NCBI RefSeq assembly: GCF_020193655.1
Contig: NZ_JADYVE010000001.1
Span: forward strand, 620,001 to 684,000
Length of the DNA: 64,000 bases
Direction: 5' to 3'
Origin: Ensifer sp. IC3342
Lineage (GTDB): Bacteria; Pseudomonadota; Alphaproteobacteria; Rhizobiales; Rhizobiaceae
Shown piece by piece: positions 34,739 through 43,092 of this stretch (positions within the stretch are counted from its first letter, which is position 1; every line of letters starts with the position of its first letter). Below the pieces are notes generated by a model, which was given only the letters and a program-made list of their open reading frames with translations, searched no databases and was not told the DNA's origin. Made by a program: the position numbers and the translations under genes.

Positions 34739-36787
34739 TCAGAACAGGACGCCGTATCTCAGTGCATCGTAGATGCCTGCATGGATGTTGCGACTGGCCA
34801 CCGCATCGCCGATCCGAAACAGGTCGAACGTCCCTTCGGGGTTGCGCACAGCAATTGGGTTTTCGCGACGGATGAGGGCCTTGTAGTCTATTGCGCCAAG
34901 GTTGCGGGACAGCGGCTTGAGCTCGAGATAGAGTTCGGCCATCGGCACCGTGCCATGCTCGACGACCACCTGCGCCACCCGACGTTCAATCGAGGCGGTC
35001 TCCGAAAAGTCCGAACACAAGGTCGCAACCAGCGAGTTGCCGTCGCGCCTTACCGATTTCAGCCGCGTGTTGATCGTAACCCGCACATTCTTCTCCGCGA
35101 AGATCTTTGCATAGGGAACGTGGTTCATGCCGCCGATCTCGGGCGCGAACATGCGCTCGGGCGAAACGATTTCAAGTTCGATGCCGACTCTGGCTATCAG
35201 TTCGGCAGCGGTCATGCCGCTGTGTGCGCCGTTGTCGTCGAAAAGAAGGACCGGCCCCTCAAGTTTGACCGCGCCCGCGATGATATCCCAGCTCGAAACG
35301 ACGAGGTCGTCGCCTGCTTCGAGCGTGGGGTTCTGGGCGATACCGCCGGTCGCGACGACGACGAGATCCGGCTCGCGCGCCAGCACGTCCTCCACCCCGG
35401 CAAAGACATTGTAATGGATCGGGACGCCGAGACGCTCGAGCTCGGAAAGCCGCCAGTCGACAATACCGATCATTTCCTTGCGACGCGGGTTTCGTGCCGC
35501 AAGCAGGATCTGCCCACCGGCTTCGCTGGTTGCCTCCAGAAGCTCGACCGAGTGACCACGCTCGGCGAGCACGCGCGCCGCCTCGAGGCCGGCGGGTCCC
35601 GCCCCAACCACAACCGCACGCCGGCGGGGGCCGTCGCTTTTCGAGATGACGTGCGGCACGATCGCCTCGCGTCCGGTCGCCGCGTTGTGGATACAGAGAG
35701 CGCCTCCGCCTTCATAGATGCGATCAAGACAGTAGGTCGCGCCGACGCAGGGACGGATCTCGGCCTCACGCCCCTCTTCGATCTTTCTGACGATATAGGG
35801 GTCGGCAATGTGGGCACGCGTCATGCCGACCATGTCGAGCTTGCCCTCGGCGATCGCATGCCGCGCCGTCGCCACATCGGCGATGCGGGCGGCGTGGAAG
35901 ACCGGAAATTTTGTCGCTGCCCGGACTTCCCCGGCGAAGTCGAGATGCGGCGAAGCGGCCATGCCCTGGATCGGGATCACCTTGGTAAGCGGCGCGTCGT
36001 GCTCGATATGGCCGCGAATAATATTCAGGAAGTCGATCTTGCCGGAACCGGCGAGTCGCCTTGCGATCTCCACACCTTCTTCCTTCGACAGGCCTTTGTC
36101 CCAGTCCTCGTCCGCAACCATGCGCGTGCCGACGATGAAATCCGGGCCAACCGCCTTGCGCACGGCGTCTAACACCAGATTCATGAAGCGCAGGCGATTG
36201 TCGAGTGAGCCGCCATATTCGTCGTCACGATGATTGGTTGCTGGCGACCAGAAGCTGTCGATCAGATGGCCGTAGGCCTCGATTTCGATGCCATCGAGCC
36301 CGGCGGCCTGCATGCGGCTGGCGGCCGTTGCATAGTCGCTCACGATCCGCTCGATGTCCCATTCTTCGATTTCCTTTGGAAAGGACCGGTGCGCCGGCTC
36401 GCGGATTGGAGAGGCGCTCAGCACCGGCAGCCAGTCACCCTTGTTCCAGCTTGTGCGGCGGCCGAGATGAGTCAACTGGATCATGACGGCCGTGCCGTAC
36501 TCATGACAGTCGTCGGCGATCTTCTTGAGCCATGGCACGATTTCATCGGCATAGGCATGGAGGTTGCCGAAAGCCGGCGGAGAGTCCTCTGAGACGATCG
36601 CCGAACCCGCAGTCATCGTCAGCGCTATACCGCCCTTGGCCTTCTCCAAATGGTAGAGCCGATAGCGGTCTTTCGGCATGCCGTCGTCCGAATAGGCCGG
36701 CTCATGGGCCGTCGACATGATCCGGTTCTTGAGAGTCAAATGCTTTAGACGGTATGGCTGGAGCAGCGGATCCTTGGTGAGAGCCAT
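34739..36787 (-). CDS. TMADH/2,4-dienoyl-CoA reductase-like flavoprotein (probable N-demethylase)
   Basis: A 682-residue protein: N-terminal FMN-binding TIM barrel of the old yellow enzyme family (about 1-340, MIQLTHLGRR and the IEIEAYGHLIDSFWSP region) and C-terminal FAD/NAD(P) domains (Rossmann RRRAVVVGAGPAGLEAARVL at about 388-407). The 4Fe-4S segment reads RPCVGATYCLDR...ALCIHNA: Cys347, Cys353 and Cys365 are kept, but the second of the four ligands of trimethylamine dehydrogenase is Ala350. It follows an mttB-type gene by 28 bases. Oxidative demethylation of a methylated amine or betaine derivative is likely; the substrate is unknown. Confidence 0.88.
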   Translation of the reverse strand: MALTKDPLLQPYRLKHLTLKNRIMSTAHEPAYSDDGMPKDRYRLYHLEKAKGGIALTMTAGSAIVSEDSPPAFGNLHAYADEIVPWLKKIADDCHEYGTAVMIQLTHLGRRTSWNKGDWLPVLSASPIREPAHRSFPKEIEEWDIERIVSDYATAASRMQAAGLDGIEIEAYGHLIDSFWSPATNHRDDEYGGSLDNRLRFMNLVLDAVRKAVGPDFIVGTRMVADEDWDKGLSKEEGVEIARRLAGSGKIDFLNIIRGHIEHDAPLTKVIPIQGMAASPHLDFAGEVRAATKFPVFHAARIADVATARHAIAEGKLDMVGMTRAHIADPYIVRKIEEGREAEIRPCVGATYCLDRIYEGGGALCIHNAATGREAIVPHVISKSDGPRRRAVVVGAGPAGLEAARVLAERGHSVELLEATSEAGGQILLAARNPRRKEMIGIVDWRLSELERLGVPIHYNVFAGVEDVLAREPDLVVVATGGIAQNPTLEAGDDLVVSSWDIIAGAVKLEGPVLLFDDNGAHSGMTAAELIARVGIELEIVSPERMFAPEIGGMNHVPYAKIFAEKNVRVTINTRLKSVRRDGNSLVATLCSDFSETASIERRVAQVVVEHGTVPMAELYLELKPLSRNLGAIDYKALIRRENPIAVRNPEGTFDLFRIGDAVASRNIHAGIYDALRYGVLF

Positions 36788-36815
36788 TCAACAGTCCTTG
36801 GGGCTTCCATGCCCG

Positions 36816-38363
36816 TCAGTACCAGGCGTCGGGCATGCTGTTTTTTCGTCTGGCGACATAGTCCACCAGAGCCTCGTCGATTGCTACATCCAGGGGCGGC
36901 GCTTCATATTCGTCAAGCGCCTTTTTCCAGCTTCGGTTGGCGCGTACCGCCATGTCCGTCTCGCCCTGCTCGACCCATTTCTCGAACGGTTCGTTGTCGG
37001 AAAGGGCGCTGTCCCAGAAAGCGGTCTGGTAGTTGCGCATCGTGTGATCGCAACCAAGGAAATGACTGCCGGGTCCCACTTGCAGAAATGCATCCATCGC
37101 AAGTGTGTTGTCGTCGACGACGACGCCGCCGAGGTAGGAATGAAGCGCCCCGCAGAAATCGGTATCCATCACGAACTTCTCGTAGGACATGGCAAGCAGG
37201 CCATCGACGAACCCGGCCGAGTGCAGGATGAAATTGGCGCCGCAGTGCACTGCCGACAGCATCGACATGACGCCCTCCTGCATCGCCTGGGCATCCGGCC
37301 GCTTCGAATTGGAAAAGTTGCCGGCGCAACGCAGCGGCAAGCCCAGCCGGCGGGCAAGCTGACCGACGACCATGCTGCCGATCGCCGGCTCTGGCGTGCC
37401 GAAAGTGGGCGAGCCGGAGCGAAGCGACATCGACGAAAGGAAGTTGCCGAAGATCACCGGCGCCCCCTTTCTTTCTAGTTGCGTGAGCGCACAGCCGGCG
37501 AGCGTTTCGGCATAGGACTGGGCGATGGCGCCGGCATTTGTGACGGGCCCCATGGCCCCGCCCAGGATGAACGGCACGATGACCGCCGCCTGATTGGCGC
37601 GCGCATAGGCGCGCAACGATTTCGTCATCGTGCCGTCCCAGACGAGCGGCGAATTGACGTTGACGTTGCCGAGGATGACGCAGTTCTTGTCGACGAAATC
37701 GGTGCCGAAGAGAATGCGCGCCATTTCGATCGAATCCTCGGCACGCTCCTGTGCCGTGATCGAGCCCATGAAGGCGCGGTCGGAATATTTAATGTGGCTA
37801 TAGACCATATCGAGGTGGCGCTTGTTGACGGGCACGTCGACCGGCTCGCAGATCGTTCCGCCGGAATGGTGCAGCCACGGACTCGACTGGGCGAGCTTCA
37901 CCAGATTGCGGAAGTCCTCGATCGTGCCGTAGCGCCTGCCTTTGTCCAGATCCATGACGAAGGGAGAACCATAGGCCGGGGAAAAGACGACGTTGCGGCC
38001 GCCGATTTCGACGCTGCGGGCGGGATTGCGGGCATGTTGGGTGAACTGAGACGGTGCGGAACGGACGATCTCCTTCAGCATGCCGGGCTCGAACGTCACA
38101 CGGACGCCATCGACTTTCGCGCCGGCTCGCTTCCAATGGTCGAGTACCGCGGGATCGTCGCGGAACTCAATGCCGACTTCGGCGAGGATGCGATTCGCGG
38201 TCCGCTCGATGCGCTGCAGGCTCTCCTCGCCGAGAATATCGTATGTCGGTATGTTGCGGACGATATAGGGAACACCGACATTACTGCCCCCTTCCCGTCG
38301 CTGTGCTCTCGTACTGCGTGCCCTGCGAGGCGCCCCAACCGTTGCTGCCGACGTCGATTCCAT
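36816..38363 (-). CDS. MttB-family trimethylamine methyltransferase homologue (no pyrrolysine)
   Basis: A 515-residue member of the trimethylamine:corrinoid methyltransferase superfamily (TIM barrel). No in-frame amber codon interrupts it, so it belongs to the non-pyrrolysine branch, which in studied cases acts on glycine betaine or related quaternary amines. Recognisable stretches include ILAEVGIEFRDDPAVL near the N-terminus, HHSGGTICEPVDVPVNKRHLD, and SAVHCGANFILHSAGFVDG in the C-terminal half. No corrinoid protein gene is nearby, so the methyl acceptor must come from elsewhere. It is co-transcribed with the downstream flavoprotein and divergent from a LysR regulator. Confidence 0.9.
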   Translation of the reverse strand: MESTSAATVGAPRRARSTRAQRREGGSNVGVPYIVRNIPTYDILGEESLQRIERTANRILAEVGIEFRDDPAVLDHWKRAGAKVDGVRVTFEPGMLKEIVRSAPSQFTQHARNPARSVEIGGRNVVFSPAYGSPFVMDLDKGRRYGTIEDFRNLVKLAQSSPWLHHSGGTICEPVDVPVNKRHLDMVYSHIKYSDRAFMGSITAQERAEDSIEMARILFGTDFVDKNCVILGNVNVNSPLVWDGTMTKSLRAYARANQAAVIVPFILGGAMGPVTNAGAIAQSYAETLAGCALTQLERKGAPVIFGNFLSSMSLRSGSPTFGTPEPAIGSMVVGQLARRLGLPLRCAGNFSNSKRPDAQAMQEGVMSMLSAVHCGANFILHSAGFVDGLLAMSYEKFVMDTDFCGALHSYLGGVVVDDNTLAMDAFLQVGPGSHFLGCDHTMRNYQTAFWDSALSDNEPFEKWVEQGETDMAVRANRSWKKALDEYEAPPLDVAIDEALVDYVARRKNSMPDAWY

Positions 38364-38373
38364 TGCAACCTCC

Positions 38374-38387
38374 CATCATTTTTGATG
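38374..38387. promoter_or_regulatory. Candidate LysR-type operator between mttB and lysR genes
   Basis: Inverted repeat CATCA-TTTT-TGATG (38374-38378 and 38383-38387) in the 89-base divergent gap, 11 bases from the mttB start. It contains a T-N11-A arrangement, the usual core of LysR-type sites. Regulator binding is inferred. Confidence 0.45.
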
Positions 38388-38452
38388 ATGCTAGTGACGA
38401 TCAAACTTATTGTAACGCTGGAAAAATTCGAGGCACGCTATAAGCTGCACTT

Positions 38453-39391
38453 ATGGAAAGTCTGCGCCGCCTCCTTCCGTCCGCCGCCAGCCTCATCGTT
38501 TTCGAGGCGGCCGGCCGCCACCAGAATTTCACCCGTGCCGCCAACGAGCTCGGGATGACGCAAGCAGCCGTATCCTACGCCATCCGGGGTCTCGAGGACC
38601 AACTGGGCGTGCCGCTGTTTCACCGCGTGCACCGGGCAGTCGACTTGACGGAGGCCGGCGAAAAATTCCATGCGGACGTCTCCGTCGGCCTGTCGCGGAT
38701 CCAGAAATCAGCCGAGGATATTCGCTCGAAGGGCCGCGAGACGAATGTTACCCTCGCGGCTTCGACCGCTTTCGCCTCGATGTGGATGCTTCCACGGCTG
38801 AACCGGCTGCGGGAGGACGTGCCGGAAATCGATCTTCGCATCCAGACCAGCGTGCGTGATCTCGACCTTGACGAAGAGCCGATCCCCCTGGGCATCAGAG
38901 GCGGTGATCCCAGTCACTGGCCACGCTATCATGCCGCACTTCTGGCCGAGGAAGTGGTCAATGCCGTCGCGACGCCCGCCTATATCGAAACGCACGGCCT
39001 GCCGGAGACGCCGGCCGACCTGTTGCGACACAATCTCATCCACCTCGAGGAACCCGTCCGGCGGGCCTGCGACTGGACGGAGTGGTTCGCGAGTGCGGGC
39101 CTTTCCTATCCGGCCCAGGGACGACGACTTGCGATCAACGACTACGTGCTCGTCATCCAGGCGGTGCTTGCCGGCGAAGGGATCGCACTCGGCTGGGAGC
39201 ACTTGATCGAGCGACAGGTCCGCTCCGGTGCGCTTGTTCCGGTGGGCGGGCATGTGTTGAAGACCGGACACGCGTTCTACGTCGTCTGGCCGCGATCGCG
39301 CGAGCTCAATAGTCAGGCGCGGCGCATCAGGGATTGGCTTTTGGACGAGGGATCGCGTGACCGTTCCGACGGTACTAGTGAAAACCGTTAG
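38453..39391 (+). CDS. LysR-family (GcvA-like) transcriptional regulator
   Basis: A 312-residue LysR regulator with an N-terminal winged helix (about 10-68, LIVFEAAGRHQNFTRAANELGMTQAAVSYAIRGLEDQLG-type segment, split here as two runs) and a periplasmic-binding-like effector domain of the GcvA group (TLAASTAFASMWMLPRLNRL). Divergent from the mttB/flavoprotein pair, whose inducer-responsive control is its probable job. Its TAG stop overlaps the TAA stop of the convergent EAL gene by two bases, leaving no room for separate terminators. Confidence 0.92.
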   Translation: MESLRRLLPSAASLIVFEAAGRHQNFTRAANELGMTQAAVSYAIRGLEDQLGVPLFHRVHRAVDLTEAGEKFHADVSVGLSRIQKSAEDIRSKGRETNVTLAASTAFASMWMLPRLNRLREDVPEIDLRIQTSVRDLDLDEEPIPLGIRGGDPSHWPRYHAALLAEEVVNAVATPAYIETHGLPETPADLLRHNLIHLEEPVRRACDWTEWFASAGLSYPAQGRRLAINDYVLVIQAVLAGEGIALGWEHLIERQVRSGALVPVGGHVLKTGHAFYVVWPRSRELNSQARRIRDWLLDEGSRDRSDGTSENR

Positions 39392-40734
39392 CGGGATGCC
39401 GCGACGTCGCGATAACGATCCGAAAGATAACGCATCGTCGCAACGGCGTCCGCCGGCTTGCCGTAGAAATAGCCCTGCCCCATGCCGCAGCCGAGCGCCT
39501 TCAACTTCAGAGCCTCGGCGAAATCCTCGATGCCTTCGGCGACGACTTCGAGCTCTAGTCCCTCGCACATCGAAACGATGGCCTTGATGATATGCTCCGA
39601 TGCCCGATCGGCGGAGATGCGGGAAACGAAGGCGCGATCGATCTTCACCTTGTCGAAGGAAAAATCGCGCAAGCGGCCAAGGCTCGATTGCCCTGTGCCA
39701 AAATCGTCGAGCGACACGCGCACGCCCGCCGCCCGCAGTTCGGAAACTATCTTCTGCGCCACATCCGCATCCGCCATGACCGCTGTCTCGGTAATCTCGA
39801 GCTCCAGGCGGCGGGGGTCGAGCCCGACCTGGTTGATGATCGACAGCAGGCGCGAACTGGTCGCCGGATCCATCAACTGTGCCGACGACAGGTTGAAGGA
39901 AAGAAAGAGCTCCTTCGGCCAGGACAGAGCAGCCTGTGCCGCCTTGCGCAACAACGTTTCCGCCAGCGACTCGATGAAACCGCGCTCTTCGGCAAGCGGC
40001 ACAAAGATCGAAGGCGAGACGTAGCCGAGATCCGCGTCGCACCATCTTGCCAGGGCCTCGAAGCCGACGACCGTATCGCTGCGAAGATCGACGATGGGCT
40101 GGAAATGCACATCGACCTGGTCGGCGATGATCGCGTTGCGCAACGCCTGTTCGATCTGCGTGGCGCGTTTCATCTCCTGGGCGATCTCCTGCGAATAGAC
40201 GGTGATCTGGCCGCGCCCGCGCCGCTTCGACCGATAAAGTGCGGTATCAGCGCTCTTCAGCAGGTCTTCAAAGCTGTCGCCCGCGAAAGGGTAGACCGCG
40301 AAGCCGAAGGAGGCAGACAGGCGGACGTTGCGGTCGCCAAGATCGAAGGGAGCCGACAGCACTTCCTTCAGCACCCGACCCAATTTTTCCGCACCCTTGC
40401 GCTCAAAGATCAGCGGCAGCACGAAGGCGAACTCGTCGTCCGTGGTGCGCGTCACGGTCGCACCTTCCGGAGCGCAGGCTTTCAAACGGTGCGCGACCTG
40501 GCGGAGGATCTGATCACCGGCCTCCGGCCCGAACAGGTCGTTGATCGGCTTGAATCCATCGAGATTGGCAAGGCCAATGGTGAACGGTGCCGGGTCGCTC
40601 GCGCGTTCCGCGGCAAGTTCACAGACCGCTCGGCGCAAATGCCGGCCATTGCCGAGGCCGGTCAGTTCATCAAGAAGCATCATCGAGTGCGGCACCTCGA
40701 CGGCTTCATGCCCCCCGACCTGCCTCCACATCAT
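39388..40734 (-). CDS. GGDEF-EAL protein with degenerate GGDEF, probable c-di-GMP phosphodiesterase
   Basis: A 448-residue cytoplasmic protein. The N-terminal GGDEF domain (about 18-180) has TDDEF at 98-102 in place of GGDEF, so cyclase activity is unlikely. The EAL domain (about 195-440) keeps EAL at 226-228, NLSS, ELEITE, DDFGTGQS at 343-350, KVKIDR and AEGIE, so c-di-GMP hydrolysis is likely. No membrane or sensory domain precedes it. ATG 40734 is the longest start; ATG 40683 (MMLLDELTG) is an alternative. It is 263 bases downstream of the PAS-receiver gene on the same strand; I see nothing notable in that gap. Confidence 0.9.
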   Translation of the reverse strand: MMWRQVGGHEAVEVPHSMMLLDELTGLGNGRHLRRAVCELAAERASDPAPFTIGLANLDGFKPINDLFGPEAGDQILRQVAHRLKACAPEGATVTRTTDDEFAFVLPLIFERKGAEKLGRVLKEVLSAPFDLGDRNVRLSASFGFAVYPFAGDSFEDLLKSADTALYRSKRRGRGQITVYSQEIAQEMKRATQIEQALRNAIIADQVDVHFQPIVDLRSDTVVGFEALARWCDADLGYVSPSIFVPLAEERGFIESLAETLLRKAAQAALSWPKELFLSFNLSSAQLMDPATSSRLLSIINQVGLDPRRLELEITETAVMADADVAQKIVSELRAAGVRVSLDDFGTGQSSLGRLRDFSFDKVKIDRAFVSRISADRASEHIIKAIVSMCEGLELEVVAEGIEDFAEALKLKALGCGMGQGYFYGKPADAVATMRYLSDRYRDVAASR

Positions 40735-40997
40735 GGCCGCAAGCTCCCGCTATCGGCCAGCGCAAACATTGCGAAACAACCGTGGCGCCGCGGCTCTCGC
40801 CGGTGGAGACGGTTCTCTCGCATCGGGGGAAGCAGGGGCTGGGCGGCTGGACGAAGCGCATACATTGCTGCGAGGCTCTACACTTTCTGGCAGTTCAACG
40901 CAGACGATGACAATCGGGAGTTAACAATCCCATAGCGGCTCGCTATCAAATCTACCGCCGGCCTCCCCAATTCTAGTGAATTGACAAAATTCAGGCC

Positions 40998-42722
40998 TTA
41001 GCCCGCGGCACGTATGTTGCCGGCTGGCATGTATTTTCTGAGCACTGCCTCGATCATGTCCGGGCTGACCGGCTTCATGATGTGGTCATCCATCCCAGAC
41101 GCTTCGCATTGCCTAAGGTCGATGTCGAGCGCCTGCGCCGTCACCGCGATGATCGGGGTCCGCCGCCCCGTCCTCTTTTCGGCGTCGCGGATGGCGACTG
41201 CGGCGTCGAAGCCATTCATGACCGGCATCGATATATCCATAAGGACCAAGGCCGGCTGAAGTTCGTGCCAGAGCTCCACTGCCTCCCGGCCATTCGCGGC
41301 GATCCTGTGCGAAACCCCGAGCCCCTCCAGTATCTGGGCGAAGACGAACTGATTGATCTGATTGTCCTCGGCGACCAGCACCTCGATATCCGGCACATGC
41401 GTTTCAGGCGCTACCTCGCCCTCGAAGGAGATCCCCCAGTCCGCCTGCGAAAGCGACGACCGCGACTGCGGACGCTCGGCGCAAACACGAAAGATCTCCG
41501 CAAGCAGGTTTCCGGCATCGACATCGGCGGAGATCTTGATGGTGGGGCTTGCATGCCAGCCGGCAATGACTCGCTCAACGTCCGGGAATGCGCCGTCAAG
41601 CACCAGGATATCGAGCTTTACCCCGGAACGCTCGGCAGCGGATGCGAACGCCTCGAGCTCGTGGATGTTGCGCACGGCACAGGCGTCGAGACCGGAACCG
41701 CGCAGACGAGCCACAAGCCGTTCCTCCGCGTCCCGGTTGCCCGTCGCAAGCAGGACGCGCAGTCCGCGCGCGGGCAGGGTCTCGATCATCGATCCGGCCT
41801 CGACCAGTTGCTGAACATTCAACGCACGGAAGGGATCGTAGAAATTCTGGGCCGGCGTAAAGATGCTGTAGTCGAGGATCTGAAGGCCGCTGCTGCCCGT
41901 GTTGTCGCCCGTGCCGTGATACCAGGCCGCGATATCGGTGACGTCGTTCATGCAGGTCACCACAAAATGACGGCCGGGCATGCCGATGCGATATTTGCGG
42001 GTGACGACCCAAAGATCACTGCCATCGGCGCGAACGATGTGTTCTGCCTCCGAGTATGGCTTGCCAGTTTCGAGCACCGATCGATCCGACTGTTCAAACC
42101 GCTCCGCCAGCTCGGCGTCGACAAGGTCCCACGCGGAGCGCCCGAGGATCGCGTCCTGAGAAAGCTCATGGATCGTGCAGAACGCCTTGTTGACGGCGAT
42201 GTAGTTGAGGTTTCGATCTTTGACGCAGATCGGATTGGGCTGCGCGTCGAGGATTTCTTCCGTCAGTTCCACGCGTTCGAGGTCGGTCTGAAGCTGTTCA
42301 TCGCGCTTTTTCTGTTCTGAAACATCAGTGACCGACAACATGCCGATACCGCTCGACAAGCGGCGCTTGCGCAATGAGACCCAGCGTGTGCGCCCGGCCC
42401 GCTCGACGCTCTCGTAGCGCTCGCGCCAATGAAGCGCCATGTGTTCGGCGATCCAGTCTTCCCTGTTCGCCCGGCGGCGGCTGTTTTCGGGTAGTGTCCC
42501 GGGACGCACACCGGTATCGTAGACGGCGCCCAGGAAGTCACGGAGTCGAGTGCCGGGCGTCAACAGTCGGGCGGGAACCGGAAAGAACTGCAGGATCGAC
42601 GGGCTTGCGAACAGGATCGTATCGTCTCGACCGCAGACGAGCAGAGCGAGGCCAAGCGCGTCGCAGCTCGCCTCGAGAATGATCCTGTTGATGTCTGCGC
42701 CGCCCGACGCCACATCGCTCAT
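40998..42722 (-). CDS. PAS-PAS-receiver protein lacking a kinase domain
   Basis: A 574-residue protein: PAS-like domain one (about 10-135), PAS domain two (about 148-268, with NPICVKDRNLNYIAVNKAFC), a degenerate receiver-like region (about 315-430, LRVLLATGNRDAEERLV and LDILVLDGAFPD), and a canonical C-terminal receiver (about 447-565) with Glu-Asp in VLVAEDNQINQ, the phospho-acceptor Asp in LVLMDISMPVMNG, and Lys in DDHIMKPVSP. There is no histidine kinase (H-box, N or G boxes) between them, unlike hybrid kinases of similar length. Output would be by protein contact. ATG 42722 or the GTG just before it is the start (GAGG upstream). Confidence 0.88.
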   Translation of the reverse strand: MSDVASGGADINRIILEASCDALGLALLVCGRDDTILFASPSILQFFPVPARLLTPGTRLRDFLGAVYDTGVRPGTLPENSRRRANREDWIAEHMALHWRERYESVERAGRTRWVSLRKRRLSSGIGMLSVTDVSEQKKRDEQLQTDLERVELTEEILDAQPNPICVKDRNLNYIAVNKAFCTIHELSQDAILGRSAWDLVDAELAERFEQSDRSVLETGKPYSEAEHIVRADGSDLWVVTRKYRIGMPGRHFVVTCMNDVTDIAAWYHGTGDNTGSSGLQILDYSIFTPAQNFYDPFRALNVQQLVEAGSMIETLPARGLRVLLATGNRDAEERLVARLRGSGLDACAVRNIHELEAFASAAERSGVKLDILVLDGAFPDVERVIAGWHASPTIKISADVDAGNLLAEIFRVCAERPQSRSSLSQADWGISFEGEVAPETHVPDIEVLVAEDNQINQFVFAQILEGLGVSHRIAANGREAVELWHELQPALVLMDISMPVMNGFDAAVAIRDAEKRTGRRTPIIAVTAQALDIDLRQCEASGMDDHIMKPVSPDMIEAVLRKYMPAGNIRAAG

Positions 42723-42763
42723 CACGCTGTCCTCATTTCGCCGTCTGCATTCCTCGAAGCGGA

Positions 42764-42821
42764 TGCAGCAATCTAAAGTTTCACAGCGGCCCCTTGCGTG
42801 TCTGAGAAGACCCGCGGCGCC
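42764..42821 (-). repeat. Mosaic palindromic repeat copy 6 (partial, inverted)
   Basis: Only the linker (GCAGCAATCTAAAGTTTCAC) and first module (GCGTGTCTGAGAAGACCCGC) are present; the terminal hairpin is missing. It begins 42 bases upstream of the PAS-receiver gene, so lies in its leader or promoter. The rest of the 42726-43092 gap shows no supported gene. Confidence 0.7.
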
Positions 42822-43092
42822 GGCGCGGCGGTTTCATTCCGGGACATGCTGGTTGGCCTCGGAAGGCGTCTCTTCGGGCGGAATGCGTAACGGCGTCCAG
42901 CAACACCGCAGAGCTCCAAAGACAAAACCCGTGCTCATTCAGGTTGTTGTGGAAAATCGCAGCAGAACGTTAAAGGGGAATTAAATCACGGTCTCATTTT
43001 TCCGGAGGCCCATCGGCCCACGATCGCTCTTTCCGCGGCGGATCAACCGCAGACCCCCTTTCCCTCCCGCGGCGAATCCTGGAAAATGAGTC

